From positions 868,001-932,000 of the forward strand of contig CAVPPH010000001.1 in assembly GCA_963707275.1 (NCBI GenBank): 64,000 nt of DNA, in the 5' to 3' direction. This stretch comes from JACKBK01 sp963707275. Its GTDB lineage: Bacteria; Chloroflexota; Anaerolineae; JAAEKA01. The notes under the pieces are model-generated. The model was not told where the DNA came from. It did no database searches and saw only the letters and a program-made list of their open reading frames with translations. Both the position numbers and the translations under genes were made by a program. This document shows, one piece after another, positions 26,134-34,995 of this stretch; position 1 is the stretch's first letter, and every line of letters starts with the position of its first letter.

Positions 26134-26394
26134 CTAGAAATGCCTCATGCGCGCCCGCGGGTGATTTTGCCCGTCGCGCAGCTCGCTCACGTCCAAACCG
26201 ACCGCAGCCGCCAGAAACACGGCGCTTTCGAAGTCCTCGGGCGAAAGCTGCGCCAGCCGCGCCCGCTGCTCGTTGGAGATCTTGCGGCCCACAACCACGC
26301 GGTCAGGTTCTGTCAGCAGCCGGTCGCGGCATGGCTCGCACTGCATGGCATGACCCAGCAGGATCGCCAGGTCGCTGGTTCGGTCAGAACTCAT
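26134..26394 (-). CDS. Small protein of unknown function in the BMC operon
   Basis: An 86-residue protein with an AGGAAGGA site upstream that overlaps the end of deoC. It starts SDRTSDLAILLGHAMQCEPC: a helix followed by CEPC, then RDRLLTEPDRVVVGRKIS, NEQRARLAQLSPEDFESAVF and a charged tail. The helix-turn pattern (LLGHA...CRDRLL.EP... EQRARLAQLS) faintly recalls the NHLP/Os1348-type small proteins related to nitrile hydratase alpha chains, but this is weak. It has no BMC domain. Its place between deoC and the BMC-T gene suggests a chaperone, cargo adaptor or regulator. I do not assign a function. Confidence 0.7.
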   Translation of the reverse strand: MSSDRTSDLAILLGHAMQCEPCRDRLLTEPDRVVVGRKISNEQRARLAQLSPEDFESAVFLAAAVGLDVSELRDGQNHPRARMRHF

Positions 26395-26406
26395 GCACAG
26401 TCCTTC

Positions 26407-27278
26407 CTAGCTGCCTGTGGCTTCGCGGACAATCTTGATCCCGGCGCTGGCGCCCAGCCGAGTCGCGCCGGCGGCGATCATCGCCTTTGCGTCCTCAGCG
26501 GAACGGATGCCGCCGGCCGCCTTGACGCCGATGGCTGGGGCCGACTACGCGCGCGCATCAGCGCCACATCGGCGGCCGTCGCTCCGCCCGATGCGAAGCC
26601 GGTGGAAGTTTTGACATAATCCGCGCCGGCGGCCTGGGCGATGGCGCAGCTTTCCACCTTCTCCTCGTCGGTCAGCAGCGCCGCTTCGATGATCACCTTC
26701 ACGCTGGCCTGGCGGGCGTGCGCAGCCTGCACGACGGCTGCCACATCTTGCATGACGAGTTGGTAGTTGCGCGATTTCAGCGCGCCGATGTTCTGCACCA
26801 TGTCGATCTCGGTGGCGCCGGCGGCGATGGCACGCTCGGTTTCGAACGCCTTGACCTCCGGCATGGTCGCGCCCAGCGGGAAGCCGACCACGGTGCAGAC
26901 CTTGACGCCCGAGCCGCGCAGCAGCTCAGCCGACAGCGCCACCCAGGCCGGGTTGACGCAGACGGTGGCAAAATGGTTGTCACGTGCTTCGGCGCACAGG
27001 GTGCGGATCTGCTCCTCGGTGCCGTCGGGCTTCAGCAGCGTGTGGTCGATCATACCGGCCAGGTCGGCCGCGACGCGCGGCGTACCCAGCCGCGCGCTGA
27101 GGCGGTCCGCGCCGGCTTGCACCACATCGCGGCAGCGGTCGGGGCAGTTGCCCGCGCAGTGGCCGTTGCACGCCTCTCCACACCCGCTGCACGCCGCACC
27201 GTCCACCGGATACGCCGCCATCACCTCGCGGGTGATCAGCTCAACCAGTTGATCGAAGGAATAGTTGCTTGCTGTCAT
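26407..27278 (-). pseudogene. deoC: Deoxyribose-phosphate aldolase with BMC-targeting extension, frameshifted near the end
   Basis: DeoC splits 2-deoxyribose 5-phosphate into acetaldehyde and glyceraldehyde 3-phosphate. An amphipathic helix (YSFDQLVELITREVMAAY) resembling an encapsulation peptide comes first. Then comes a cysteine-rich stretch (ACSGCGEACNGHCAGNC, six Cys in all up to PDRC), then the TIM barrel: DHTLLKPDGTEEQI, VCVNPAWV, CTVVGFPLGA, VKVIIEAALL with the neighbouring catalytic region, and YVKTSTGFASGGAT with the Schiff-base lysine. Near 26545 the frame shifts; the other frame gives IGVKAAGGIRSAEDAKAMI and ends at 26407, as expected for a full-length enzyme. The shift is probably an indel error. 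Confidence 0.9.
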
Positions 27279-27417
27279 GAAACTGAGAATCCGTGAGAAC
27301 CGCGGATTGGGAGGAACCCGCGGATCGGAATGCTGGGTGCTATCAGAGGTCAGATGTCAGAGGACAGAGGTCAGCTTCCTGAAATCCGACTTCTGACTTC
27401 CGACCTCTGCCACTCGC

Positions 27418-28152
27418 CTACTTCCGTAAATAACGCGCCTCGATCTGCATGATCTTCTCAACCCGGCGCGCGTGGCGGTCGGGGCCGAAGGGCGTTTGCA
27501 GCCAGAGGGTGACGATCTGCTGCGCCAGGCTGGGTCCGATCAGGCCCGCGCCCAGGGTCAGCACGTTGGCGTGGTTGTGCTCGCGGCTGTTGGCGGCTGA
27601 GGCCAGGTCGTAACACAGCGCGGCGCGCACGCCCGGCACCTTGTTGGCGACCATGCACGAGCCGATGCCCGCGCCGTCCACCACGATGCCCCAGCGCGCC
27701 CGGCCATCGGCTACCAGGCGGGCAACGGCGTAGGCGTAGTCGGGGTAGTCCACGCCGTCGGTGTTGAACGTGCCGCAGTCCACCACCTGCCAGCCCAGTC
27801 TGGCGATGACCGGCTTGAGCAGTTCCTTGAGCGCGTAGCCGCCGTGGTCTGCGCCGACTGCAACGGTCTGCTCGGCCGGACCGGCTGGCTGCGGCGTGGG
27901 GACGCCGGTCGCCAGCGTCACGTTGCGCTCCAGCGCCAGATCGCGCGCCAGCGGCGTGATGACTGCGCCCTGCGGAACCGTCAACGTGCTGCCGGCGGCA
28001 GCGTCGGCGACCTGCTGGGCGTCCACGATCTGCCGACGCGCGGCGGCAGGCTGGTTGCGCGCAACAGGCGGCTGTTCCGCCGCGCCCAACAGCCGTTCGA
28101 GCGATTGTTGCACCAGGCGGCGCACCTGATCTTCGCTGGGACGTAGAGCCAT
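27418..28152 (-). CDS. rpiB: RpiB-type ribose 5-phosphate isomerase with BMC-targeting extension
   Basis: A 244-residue protein whose last 145 residues are RpiB/LacAB-type: VAVGADHGGYALKELLK, VVDCGTFNTDGVDYPDYA, VVDGAGIGSCMVANKVPGVR and EHNHANVLTLGAGL. RpiB interconverts ribose 5-phosphate and ribulose 5-phosphate. The first 95 residues are extra: an amphipathic helix (EDQVRRLVQQSLERLLG) that looks like an encapsulation peptide, a linker, and a small motif (VPQGAVITPLARDLALERNV) of a kind seen in other BMC accessory enzymes. RpiB plus DeoC in a BMC operon is the mark of sugar-phosphate-utilising compartments. It starts 4 bases after lepB and ends 140 bases before deoC. Confidence 0.9.
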   Translation of the reverse strand: MALRPSEDQVRRLVQQSLERLLGAAEQPPVARNQPAAARRQIVDAQQVADAAAGSTLTVPQGAVITPLARDLALERNVTLATGVPTPQPAGPAEQTVAVGADHGGYALKELLKPVIARLGWQVVDCGTFNTDGVDYPDYAYAVARLVADGRARWGIVVDGAGIGSCMVANKVPGVRAALCYDLASAANSREHNHANVLTLGAGLIGPSLAQQIVTLWLQTPFGPDRHARRVEKIMQIEARYLRK

Positions 28153-28155
28153 GGG

Positions 28156-28803
28156 TCAGCCGGCGTCCGGCGGGCCGTGTTTGATGATGCCCCACTCGTC
28201 CGGGGGCCAGTACGATAGGACGACACGACCGATGATCAGGTCGCGCGGCAGTGTTCCCCAACTGTGCGAGTCGCTGGAGTTGGGCCGGTTGTCGCCTAGA
28301 ACGAACAGGTCGTCAGGGCCGAGAGTCACTGCACCAGCGTTATAGCCCGCTTCGTTGGTGTGATAGTCAATGCCCAGCAACTGGCCATTGATGTAGACCT
28401 GGCCGCTGATGATCTCCACGGTCTCGCCTGGCAGGCCAATGACCCGTTTGATGAAGTCGCGGCTGGGGTCGCGCGGGTAGCGGAAGACGATCACATCGCC
28501 CCGTTCCAGATCGCCCAGCTTGTAGGCCAGCTTGTTGATCAGCAGGAACTGTCCGTCGTGGAAGTTCGGCTCCATGCTCTGTCCTTCGACACGGAAGTTT
28601 TGCACCACCGTGCGAATGAGCAGGAAGATCACCAGTGTCAGGATGACTGTCTCAGCGATCTCGCGCAGCGTGCCCTTCCAGTTTGACTGGCTGGCGGCCG
28701 GCGCGCTGCTGGGGATGACACTGACGGGTTCGGCCGCGGGTTCCTCGGCGACAGGCGGCGGGTTGTAGGTTGGTTCAGCAGTTTGGGAAGGCAGGTTGTC
28801 CAA
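28156..28803 (-). CDS. lepB: Signal peptidase I
   Basis: A 215-residue type I signal peptidase. A proline/alanine-rich cytoplasmic N-terminus precedes one membrane helix (AETVILTLVIFLLIRTVV). The catalytic serine lies in EGQSMEPNF and the lysine in RGDVIVFRYPRDPSRDFIKR; the family box GDNRPNSSDSHSWG follows. It removes signal peptides from exported proteins on the outer face of the membrane. It is the first gene after the promoter at 28834-28862, and its stop is 3 bases before the rpiB ATG, so the microcompartment genes appear to share its transcript. Confidence 0.95.
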   Translation of the reverse strand: MDNLPSQTAEPTYNPPPVAEEPAAEPVSVIPSSAPAASQSNWKGTLREIAETVILTLVIFLLIRTVVQNFRVEGQSMEPNFHDGQFLLINKLAYKLGDLERGDVIVFRYPRDPSRDFIKRVIGLPGETVEIISGQVYINGQLLGIDYHTNEAGYNAGAVTLGPDDLFVLGDNRPNSSDSHSWGTLPRDLIIGRVVLSYWPPDEWGIIKHGPPDAG

Positions 28804-28833
28804 TATGGCCTCTTGCAGGAAAATAGCCGAGGC

Positions 28834-28862
28834 ATTATAGCATCCTCAACAGTGACAAGCAA
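28834..28862 (-). promoter_or_regulatory. Candidate promoter for lepB and the BMC operon
   Basis: On the minus strand TTGCTT and an exact TATAAT are separated by 17 bases; the -10 box is at 28834-28839, about 30 bases before the lepB ATG. The intergenic region (28804-29014) is divergent, with a second promoter facing the thiolase. Confidence 0.6.
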
Positions 28863-28886
28863 GTAACCCGGATGCTGCTTGTGTGT

Positions 28887-28915
28887 TTGACAGTGTGTGG
28901 CAAGCGTGTTACATT
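28887..28915 (+). promoter_or_regulatory. Candidate promoter for the thiolase gene
   Basis: TTGACA (28887-28892), a 17-base spacer and TACATT (28910-28915) make a good sigma-70-like promoter about 100 bases before the ATG at 29015. Confidence 0.65.
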
Positions 28916-29014
28916 ACTTCCATTCTCTTCTTCTCGCCAGCCACGGCGTGTCGGCGTCCCGCTATTTCAGCACCGGTGGTTGGCACATTGTTTGCGAACC
29001 AGGAGACACAAACC

Positions 29015-30205
<1,191 letters not shown>

Positions 30206-30336
30206 TCGACACGGGTGCGTCTGAAACTGGTTGAGGGGCGCTGCTGCGCGTAGTATTCTTTGCTGGTTTGCGTTAAACCGATTGTTACCTTCTTTCACAG
30301 TTATTCGATCCGATCTCATTCATACAGGAGGCCTCA

Positions 30337-30963
30337 ATGGCAGCGAAAACCACCGCCGAGACGGCGCCAGCCAACACCCAGGAAATCGCCCGCATACGCG
30401 ACATCGTGCTGGGACCACACATCCGCGAGTACGATCAACGTTTCCAGCAGACCGCGCGCGACCTGGAGCGCTTGCGCATGGACATCGAGAAGCTCACCGA
30501 GCAGTTGCATGAGCAGGCCGACGCCCAGGCGCGCAGCCTCGACCAGCAGGTGCAGCGCCTGCAGAACAGCTTGTCCGATCAGGACCAGCGTGGCGTCGCG
30601 CGCATGGGCGAGGAAAGCGGCCGCGTCAATGGCCGCCTGGCGGAGCTGGGCAGCAAGTTGGATGCACAAGGCGCCAGCCAGAGCGATCGTCTCAAGCAGG
30701 AGGCCGACCGCCTGGACCGCAGCATCGCCTCGCTGGACAGCACCAGCAGCAAGAAGTTGCAAAGCCTGCAGAAGGAGATGCGTCAGGCCGACGACGATCT
30801 GCGCAAGGAATTGCGCGATCTGGTTGACCGCCTGACGGATGAGAAGACCGATCGCCGCTCGCTGGGCCAGATGTTCATCGAAATCGGCAACCAGCTCTCC
30901 ACCGGCGGGGCTGCGGTCGGTCTCGACGACCTCCTGGCTGGGTTGGGAAACAGTTCCAAGTAG
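30337..30963 (+). CDS. Coiled-coil protein of the GTPase gene cluster
   Basis: A 208-residue protein with CAGGAGG 7 bases before its ATG. Nearly all of it is heptad-like coiled coil rich in Glu, Gln, Arg and Asp (RFQQTARDLERLRMDIEKL, KLQSLQKEMRQADDDLRKEL). It ends with RRSLGQMFIEIGNQLS and a Gly-rich tail. No membrane segment or enzyme motif is present. It is followed 4 bases later by the roadblock-like membrane protein, then by a Ras-like GTPase and a histidine kinase. It is likely a cytoplasmic scaffold for that module. Confidence 0.85.
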   Translation: MAAKTTAETAPANTQEIARIRDIVLGPHIREYDQRFQQTARDLERLRMDIEKLTEQLHEQADAQARSLDQQVQRLQNSLSDQDQRGVARMGEESGRVNGRLAELGSKLDAQGASQSDRLKQEADRLDRSIASLDSTSSKKLQSLQKEMRQADDDLRKELRDLVDRLTDEKTDRRSLGQMFIEIGNQLSTGGAAVGLDDLLAGLGNSSK

Positions 30964-30967
30964 TTAC

Positions 30968-32356
30968 ATGCCTGTGACGGCAGAACCTGACACGGGCGAG
31001 CCAACAACGCCAGGGACGCCAGAGGGGTTTGACGCGCCGGAAAGCGAGACCGTCGCGGCCTACGACGAACTGCGTACGCTGCTGCTCGGCAGGGAGCAGG
31101 GCGCGATCGGGTCGCTGCGTGTCGAGGTCGATGACCTGCGCGACACTCTCGGCGACCAGGACGCGATGGCCGCCATCATCGCGCCGTCGCTTGACGAGGC
31201 GCTGCGCAACAAGATCAACCAGAACAAGGACGAGATGGTCGAGGTGCTCTACCCGATCATCGGCTCCACGGTGGTGCGGGCAGTTACCGAGGCGGTGCAG
31301 GACCTGGCGCGCACGGTCGATTCGCGGGTGCGCACCTCCATCTCACCGGCGGAGGTGCTGCGGCGGATGCGGGCGCAGGCCAGCGGTGTTTCCTCGTCCG
31401 ATCTGGCGCTGCGCGACGCCCTGCCTTTCGAGGTCGAGGAGATTTTTCTCATCCACCGCGACACAGGGCTGCTGCTGCGTCACGTCCGCGCCGATGGGCA
31501 AGCGTCGCCCGACCGCGATCTCGTCAGCGGGATGCTGACGGCAATCCGCGACTTCGCCTCCGACGCCTTCGGGCGCGGTGAGCTGGGGCAACTGGACTCC
31601 ATCGAATACGGTGGACGGCGCATTCTGATCGAGGCTGCGCAGCACATCTATCTGGCGGTGGTGGTGGATGGCGTCGAGCCGGCCGGCTTCCGCGCCGATA
31701 TGCGTGGCGTTGTCATCGACATCGAGAACCGGTATCGCCTCTTTCTGCGCGATTACAACGGCGACGCCGCTCCCTTTGCCAGCGTTGACCCGATGCTGGC
31801 GGGGCTGGTGGCGCAGTCAAGTGCGCGGGCGAACGCCGGGATGGCGCGTGGCCAGAAGCGGATTCTTGCCGGCGCCGGCGCGCTGCTGGTCATGTGTATG
31901 CTCCTGGGTTGCCTGGCCGGCTGGCTGCTGATCCAGCGGTTTGAGCGGCGCAGCCCGCAACTGCCCACGTTCATCATCATCGTCGCGCCGACCGCCACGC
32001 CGTTGCCGACCGCGACGCCAACGCCGACTGCCACACCGACGCCGACTGCGACAGCGACTGCCACGCCGACGGCAACGCCAACCGCGACCTCGACTCCTTC
32101 GCCCACGCCGACTGTGACGCCGACGGCGACCCGCGCCGGCTTGGTGGACAATGTGCGCTTGAACGTGCGCAGCGGCCCGGGGCTGGAGTTCCCCATCATT
32201 CTGACCGTGTCGCCGGATTACCAGTTCACGATCCTTGCTGCCAGCGATGATGGCGGCTGGCTGAACGTCTGTTGCACCGAGGGCGGCAGCGCTGGCTGGG
32301 TTTCCGCGCTGTATGTGCTGGAAAACGCGCTTCCTGCACCAGCCGCGACGCCGTGA
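30968..32356 (+). CDS. Roadblock-like membrane protein with Thr-Pro linker and SH3b domain
   Basis: A 462-residue protein. The cytoplasmic part (residues about 60-290) includes DEMVEVLYPIIGSTVVRAVT and then FLIHRDTGLLLRHV, SGMLTAIRDFASDAFG, LDSIEYGGRRILIEA. This is the pattern of a family best known from cyanobacteria, where it stands near small GTPases and is roadblock-like. One membrane helix follows (AGAGALLVMCMLLGCLAGWL, about residues 298-320). Outside are a (Thr-Pro)n-type linker of about 50 residues and an SH3b domain (NVRLNVRSGPGLEF...WVSALYV), which should bind cell wall. It could transmit envelope state to the GTPase encoded next. Confidence 0.8.
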   Translation: MPVTAEPDTGEPTTPGTPEGFDAPESETVAAYDELRTLLLGREQGAIGSLRVEVDDLRDTLGDQDAMAAIIAPSLDEALRNKINQNKDEMVEVLYPIIGSTVVRAVTEAVQDLARTVDSRVRTSISPAEVLRRMRAQASGVSSSDLALRDALPFEVEEIFLIHRDTGLLLRHVRADGQASPDRDLVSGMLTAIRDFASDAFGRGELGQLDSIEYGGRRILIEAAQHIYLAVVVDGVEPAGFRADMRGVVIDIENRYRLFLRDYNGDAAPFASVDPMLAGLVAQSSARANAGMARGQKRILAGAGALLVMCMLLGCLAGWLLIQRFERRSPQLPTFIIIVAPTATPLPTATPTPTATPTPTATATATPTATPTATSTPSPTPTVTPTATRAGLVDNVRLNVRSGPGLEFPIILTVSPDYQFTILAASDDGGWLNVCCTEGGSAGWVSALYVLENALPAPAATP

Positions 32357-32365
32357 CGTGAAGAC

Positions 32366-32464
32366 GTACAACGATTTTCCAAATCGTTTTGATGCGACCA
32401 AACAGCAGCGGCTACTAACGCTCTGGCAAGGCCACTGCCGCAACGATTTGGAAAATCGTTGTAC
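32366..32464. repeat. Nested palindrome between the roadblock-like and GTPase genes
   Basis: Perfect 23-base arms (32366-32388 and 32442-32464), each of which contains its own palindrome AACGATTTTCCAAATCGTT. The loop of 53 bases has no gene. A further single copy of the inner palindrome lies at 38644-38662. Confidence 0.85.
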
Positions 32465-32509
32465 GAGCAGCGCCGCCGCGTTACGAATGCGCAGCTACGA
32501 GAACCACAC

Positions 32510-33043
32510 ATGGAAACACTGAGTAAGAAGATCTGCATGTTGGGCGACTTCGCAGTTGGCAAGACCAGCCTGGTGCGCCGCTTCGTGTACGACATGTTCG
32601 ACGACCGCTATATAAGCACCATCGGCGTCAAGGTCAGCCGCAAACCGCTGGCTATCATCAGCGGCGACCGGGTTGTGGACCTGACGATGATCCTGTGGGA
32701 CCTGGCCGGCAGCGAGGAGTTCAGCCAGATGCGCAGCGCCTATCTGCGCGGCGCGGCTGGCGCGCTGCTGGTGTATGACCTGACGCGTGCTGAGACGCTG
32801 GCCAGCCTGCGCGGCTACGCCGATCAGATTCGCCAGACCAATCCCAACGGAGCGCTGGTGATCGTGGGCAACAAGGCGGATCTGCTTCCTGTTTCTGACA
32901 ACGGCGGCGAGAATCAGACAACAGTGCTGGAGGGGCTGGTGCTGGCGGGCAGCCTGAACGTGTCCTTCCTATCGTCCAGCGCCCTTACCGGCTTCAACGT
33001 CGAAGATGCCTTTCGCCAGCTTGGCCAGCGACTGGTTCAGTGA
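32510..33043 (+). CDS. Bacterial Ras/Rab-like small GTPase
   Basis: A 177-residue protein with all five G motifs: GDFAVGKTS (P loop), a switch I threonine in ISTIGVKV, WDLAGSEEF in place of WDTAG (G3), VGNKADL (G4) and SSSALTG (G5). No lipidation cysteine is present at the C-terminus, so membrane attachment would go through a partner. Such GTPases in bacteria are commonly paired with roadblock proteins, here the preceding gene. The conserved Gln of the G3 box (DTAGQ) is replaced by Ser, which would lower intrinsic GTP hydrolysis. The next gene starts within or just after its 3' end. Confidence 0.92.
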   Translation: METLSKKICMLGDFAVGKTSLVRRFVYDMFDDRYISTIGVKVSRKPLAIISGDRVVDLTMILWDLAGSEEFSQMRSAYLRGAAGALLVYDLTRAETLASLRGYADQIRQTNPNGALVIVGNKADLLPVSDNGGENQTTVLEGLVLAGSLNVSFLSSSALTGFNVEDAFRQLGQRLVQ

Positions 33044-33056
33044 GACAGGCTGCACT

Positions 33057-34214
33057 GTGGAACCGGAAATTGCCAGGATAATGCTTGCCAACCGACGCGT
33101 CGCCTGGCTAACGGCGGATGAGTCGCTGACGATTACGTCAGTGGCCGATTCCTCCGGCTTACTGGGGCCTGTCGTGGTGCAGCCAGGCGTTGCCCTGCTG
33201 GATGTCATGCCGGAGTTGGCAGGTGTGGAGGATGATCTGGAAGCGGTGCGCCGCGGCCAGGCCGATTCGTGGCAGGTCGACCTCATCGAGCGTGTGGACA
33301 AGGCGGGGCAGGTGGTTTACGTCCGTTTGGTGGTGGCGTCTGGCGGCCAGGAGCTGTACTGCGTTTGCGAGGATGTGACCGATCTGGGGCTGACTCATCA
33401 ACGCTTGACGCAGAGTCGCAACGAGCTGCTGCTGACGCAGCGCGATCTGGCCGGCGCCGTGCTCGACCTGCGAGCCAGCAACGCAGAGTTGCGCCGGCTT
33501 ACTGACATGAAATCCGTATTCGTGTCGCTGGCGGCTCATGAACTGCGTACCCCGCTGGCCGTCATCATCAGTTACGCTGACCTGCTTGCGCAGGGGTTAG
33601 TGGGCGATCTGAACGGCCGCCAGATGCAGAGCATTGCCATCATCCGCGACGGCGCAGATCGTCTCCTGCAGATCACCGCAAACCTGCTGGACATGACGCG
33701 TATCGAGGCCGGGCGACTGGAACTTGTGTTGCAGGTGCTGGACGCCGGCGCGCTGGTCAAAAAGGTCGTCACGGAACAGCGGCCCCTCTTCGACCAGGCG
33801 GGCCAGCACCTGTCACTGTCGATAGAACCGCATCTCCCCGCAGCGCTGATCGACGAACTGCGAACCACGCAGATCGTCGTCAACCTGCTCAGCAACGCGC
33901 GCAAATATACGCCAGCCGGCGGGGCCATCAACGTCACCCTGGCCGGTTCCGCCGATGGCAGCGAGTTGCTGCTGACCGTCAGCGACACAGGGGTTGGCAT
34001 TGCTCCCGAAGACCAGTCGGAGATCGGCACGTGGCTGTTCCGCGCCCAGTCGGCCAACCAGATAAGCGCCAAGGGGGTCGGGCTGGGCCTTTACATCACC
34101 CGGTCGCTGGTCGAATTGCACGGCGGCCGCTTCTGGTTCGAAAGCGCGCTGGGCGATGGCAGCGCGTTTCATGTGACCTTCCTGGCGGCTGAGCCCGACC
34201 CGGGCGAGGAGTGA
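33057..34214 (+). CDS. PAS-type sensor histidine kinase
   Basis: About 385 residues from the GTG at 33057, or 402 from an ATG at 33006 that would overlap the GTPase gene; an ATG at 33081 is also possible. An N-terminal PAS-like sensor (ARIMLANRRVAWLTADESL...) is followed by a coiled linker, the HisKA box (FVSLAAHELRTPLAVI), and an HATPase domain with VVNLLSNARKYTP (N box), VSDTGVGIAPED (G1) and GVGLGLYITRSLVELHGG (G2). There is no membrane helix, so it is cytoplasmic. No response regulator adjoins. Its coupling to the GTPase gene suggests that nucleotide state of the GTPase is the input. Confidence 0.88.
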   Translation: MEPEIARIMLANRRVAWLTADESLTITSVADSSGLLGPVVVQPGVALLDVMPELAGVEDDLEAVRRGQADSWQVDLIERVDKAGQVVYVRLVVASGGQELYCVCEDVTDLGLTHQRLTQSRNELLLTQRDLAGAVLDLRASNAELRRLTDMKSVFVSLAAHELRTPLAVIISYADLLAQGLVGDLNGRQMQSIAIIRDGADRLLQITANLLDMTRIEAGRLELVLQVLDAGALVKKVVTEQRPLFDQAGQHLSLSIEPHLPAALIDELRTTQIVVNLLSNARKYTPAGGAINVTLAGSADGSELLLTVSDTGVGIAPEDQSEIGTWLFRAQSANQISAKGVGLGLYITRSLVELHGGRFWFESALGDGSAFHVTFLAAEPDPGEE

Positions 34215-34216
34215 CC

Positions 34217-34981
34217 ATGCCTGTAGCTTGCCTGCGCGGCCAGCGCATCTGGTACGAGGAGAGCGGCAGCGGCGACGCGATGCTGATGTTGCACGGCTTC
34301 ACCGGCTCCGGCCGCGCCCATCTTGGCCCGCAGATCGACTTCTTCGCGCAGCACTACCGGGTGATTGCTCCCGACCTGCGCGGCTACGCCCGATCCGAGC
34401 CGAAGCCGCGGCCATTCGACGCTGATTTCTACCTGCAAGACGCGTTGGATGTCGCTGGGCTGCTGGATGCGCTGGGCATCGACGGCGCCCACGTGCTGGG
34501 CTATTCCGACGGCGCGGAGTCGGCGGTGTTGCTGGCCGCGGAGCGGCCTGCTCTGGTACGCTCCGTCATCGCCTGGGGCGTGACCGGCGTCTTCGGTCCT
34601 GAGATCGAGCGGGCCGCGCGCGGCTTTCTGCCGGTGGAGGAGTGGGCAACGCGGCGACCAGCCTGGCGGCAGGAGATCATCGACCTGCACGGCATCGAGT
34701 TGCTGGCTCCGATCATCGAGGGCTGGAGCGCGGCGATTCTGGCGATTCTGGCAACCGGCGGCGACGTCAGCGTGGCGCGGGCCGGTACGATAAGGTGCCC
34801 GGTACTGCTGATAAACGGCGAGCACGACGAGGGCAATCCGCCCAATCTGGCGCGGCAACTGGCGGCGCGCATCCCCGATTGCACGTTTGAGATCTGGCCC
34901 GGCCTGGGACATCCCGTCCACCGCGAGGCGACCGACATATTCAACCAACGGGCGCTGGCTTTTGTGAGCCAGTGCGCATAG
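34217..34981 (+). CDS. Alpha/beta hydrolase (first of three)
   Basis: A 254-residue alpha/beta-hydrolase. AMLMLHGFTGSGRAH gives the oxyanion region; the nucleophile elbow is LGYSDGAES, the acid is probably the Asp in INGEHDEGN, and the histidine is in GLGHPVHRE. The ATG follows GAGGAG and lies 2 bases beyond the stop of the kinase gene. The natural substrate cannot be read from sequence; esters or enol-lactones are typical for this group. Two similar hydrolase genes follow, suggesting tandem duplication. Confidence 0.85.
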   Translation: MPVACLRGQRIWYEESGSGDAMLMLHGFTGSGRAHLGPQIDFFAQHYRVIAPDLRGYARSEPKPRPFDADFYLQDALDVAGLLDALGIDGAHVLGYSDGAESAVLLAAERPALVRSVIAWGVTGVFGPEIERAARGFLPVEEWATRRPAWRQEIIDLHGIELLAPIIEGWSAAILAILATGGDVSVARAGTIRCPVLLINGEHDEGNPPNLARQLAARIPDCTFEIWPGLGHPVHREATDIFNQRALAFVSQCA

Positions 34982-34995
34982 GCGGGCCCGATACA

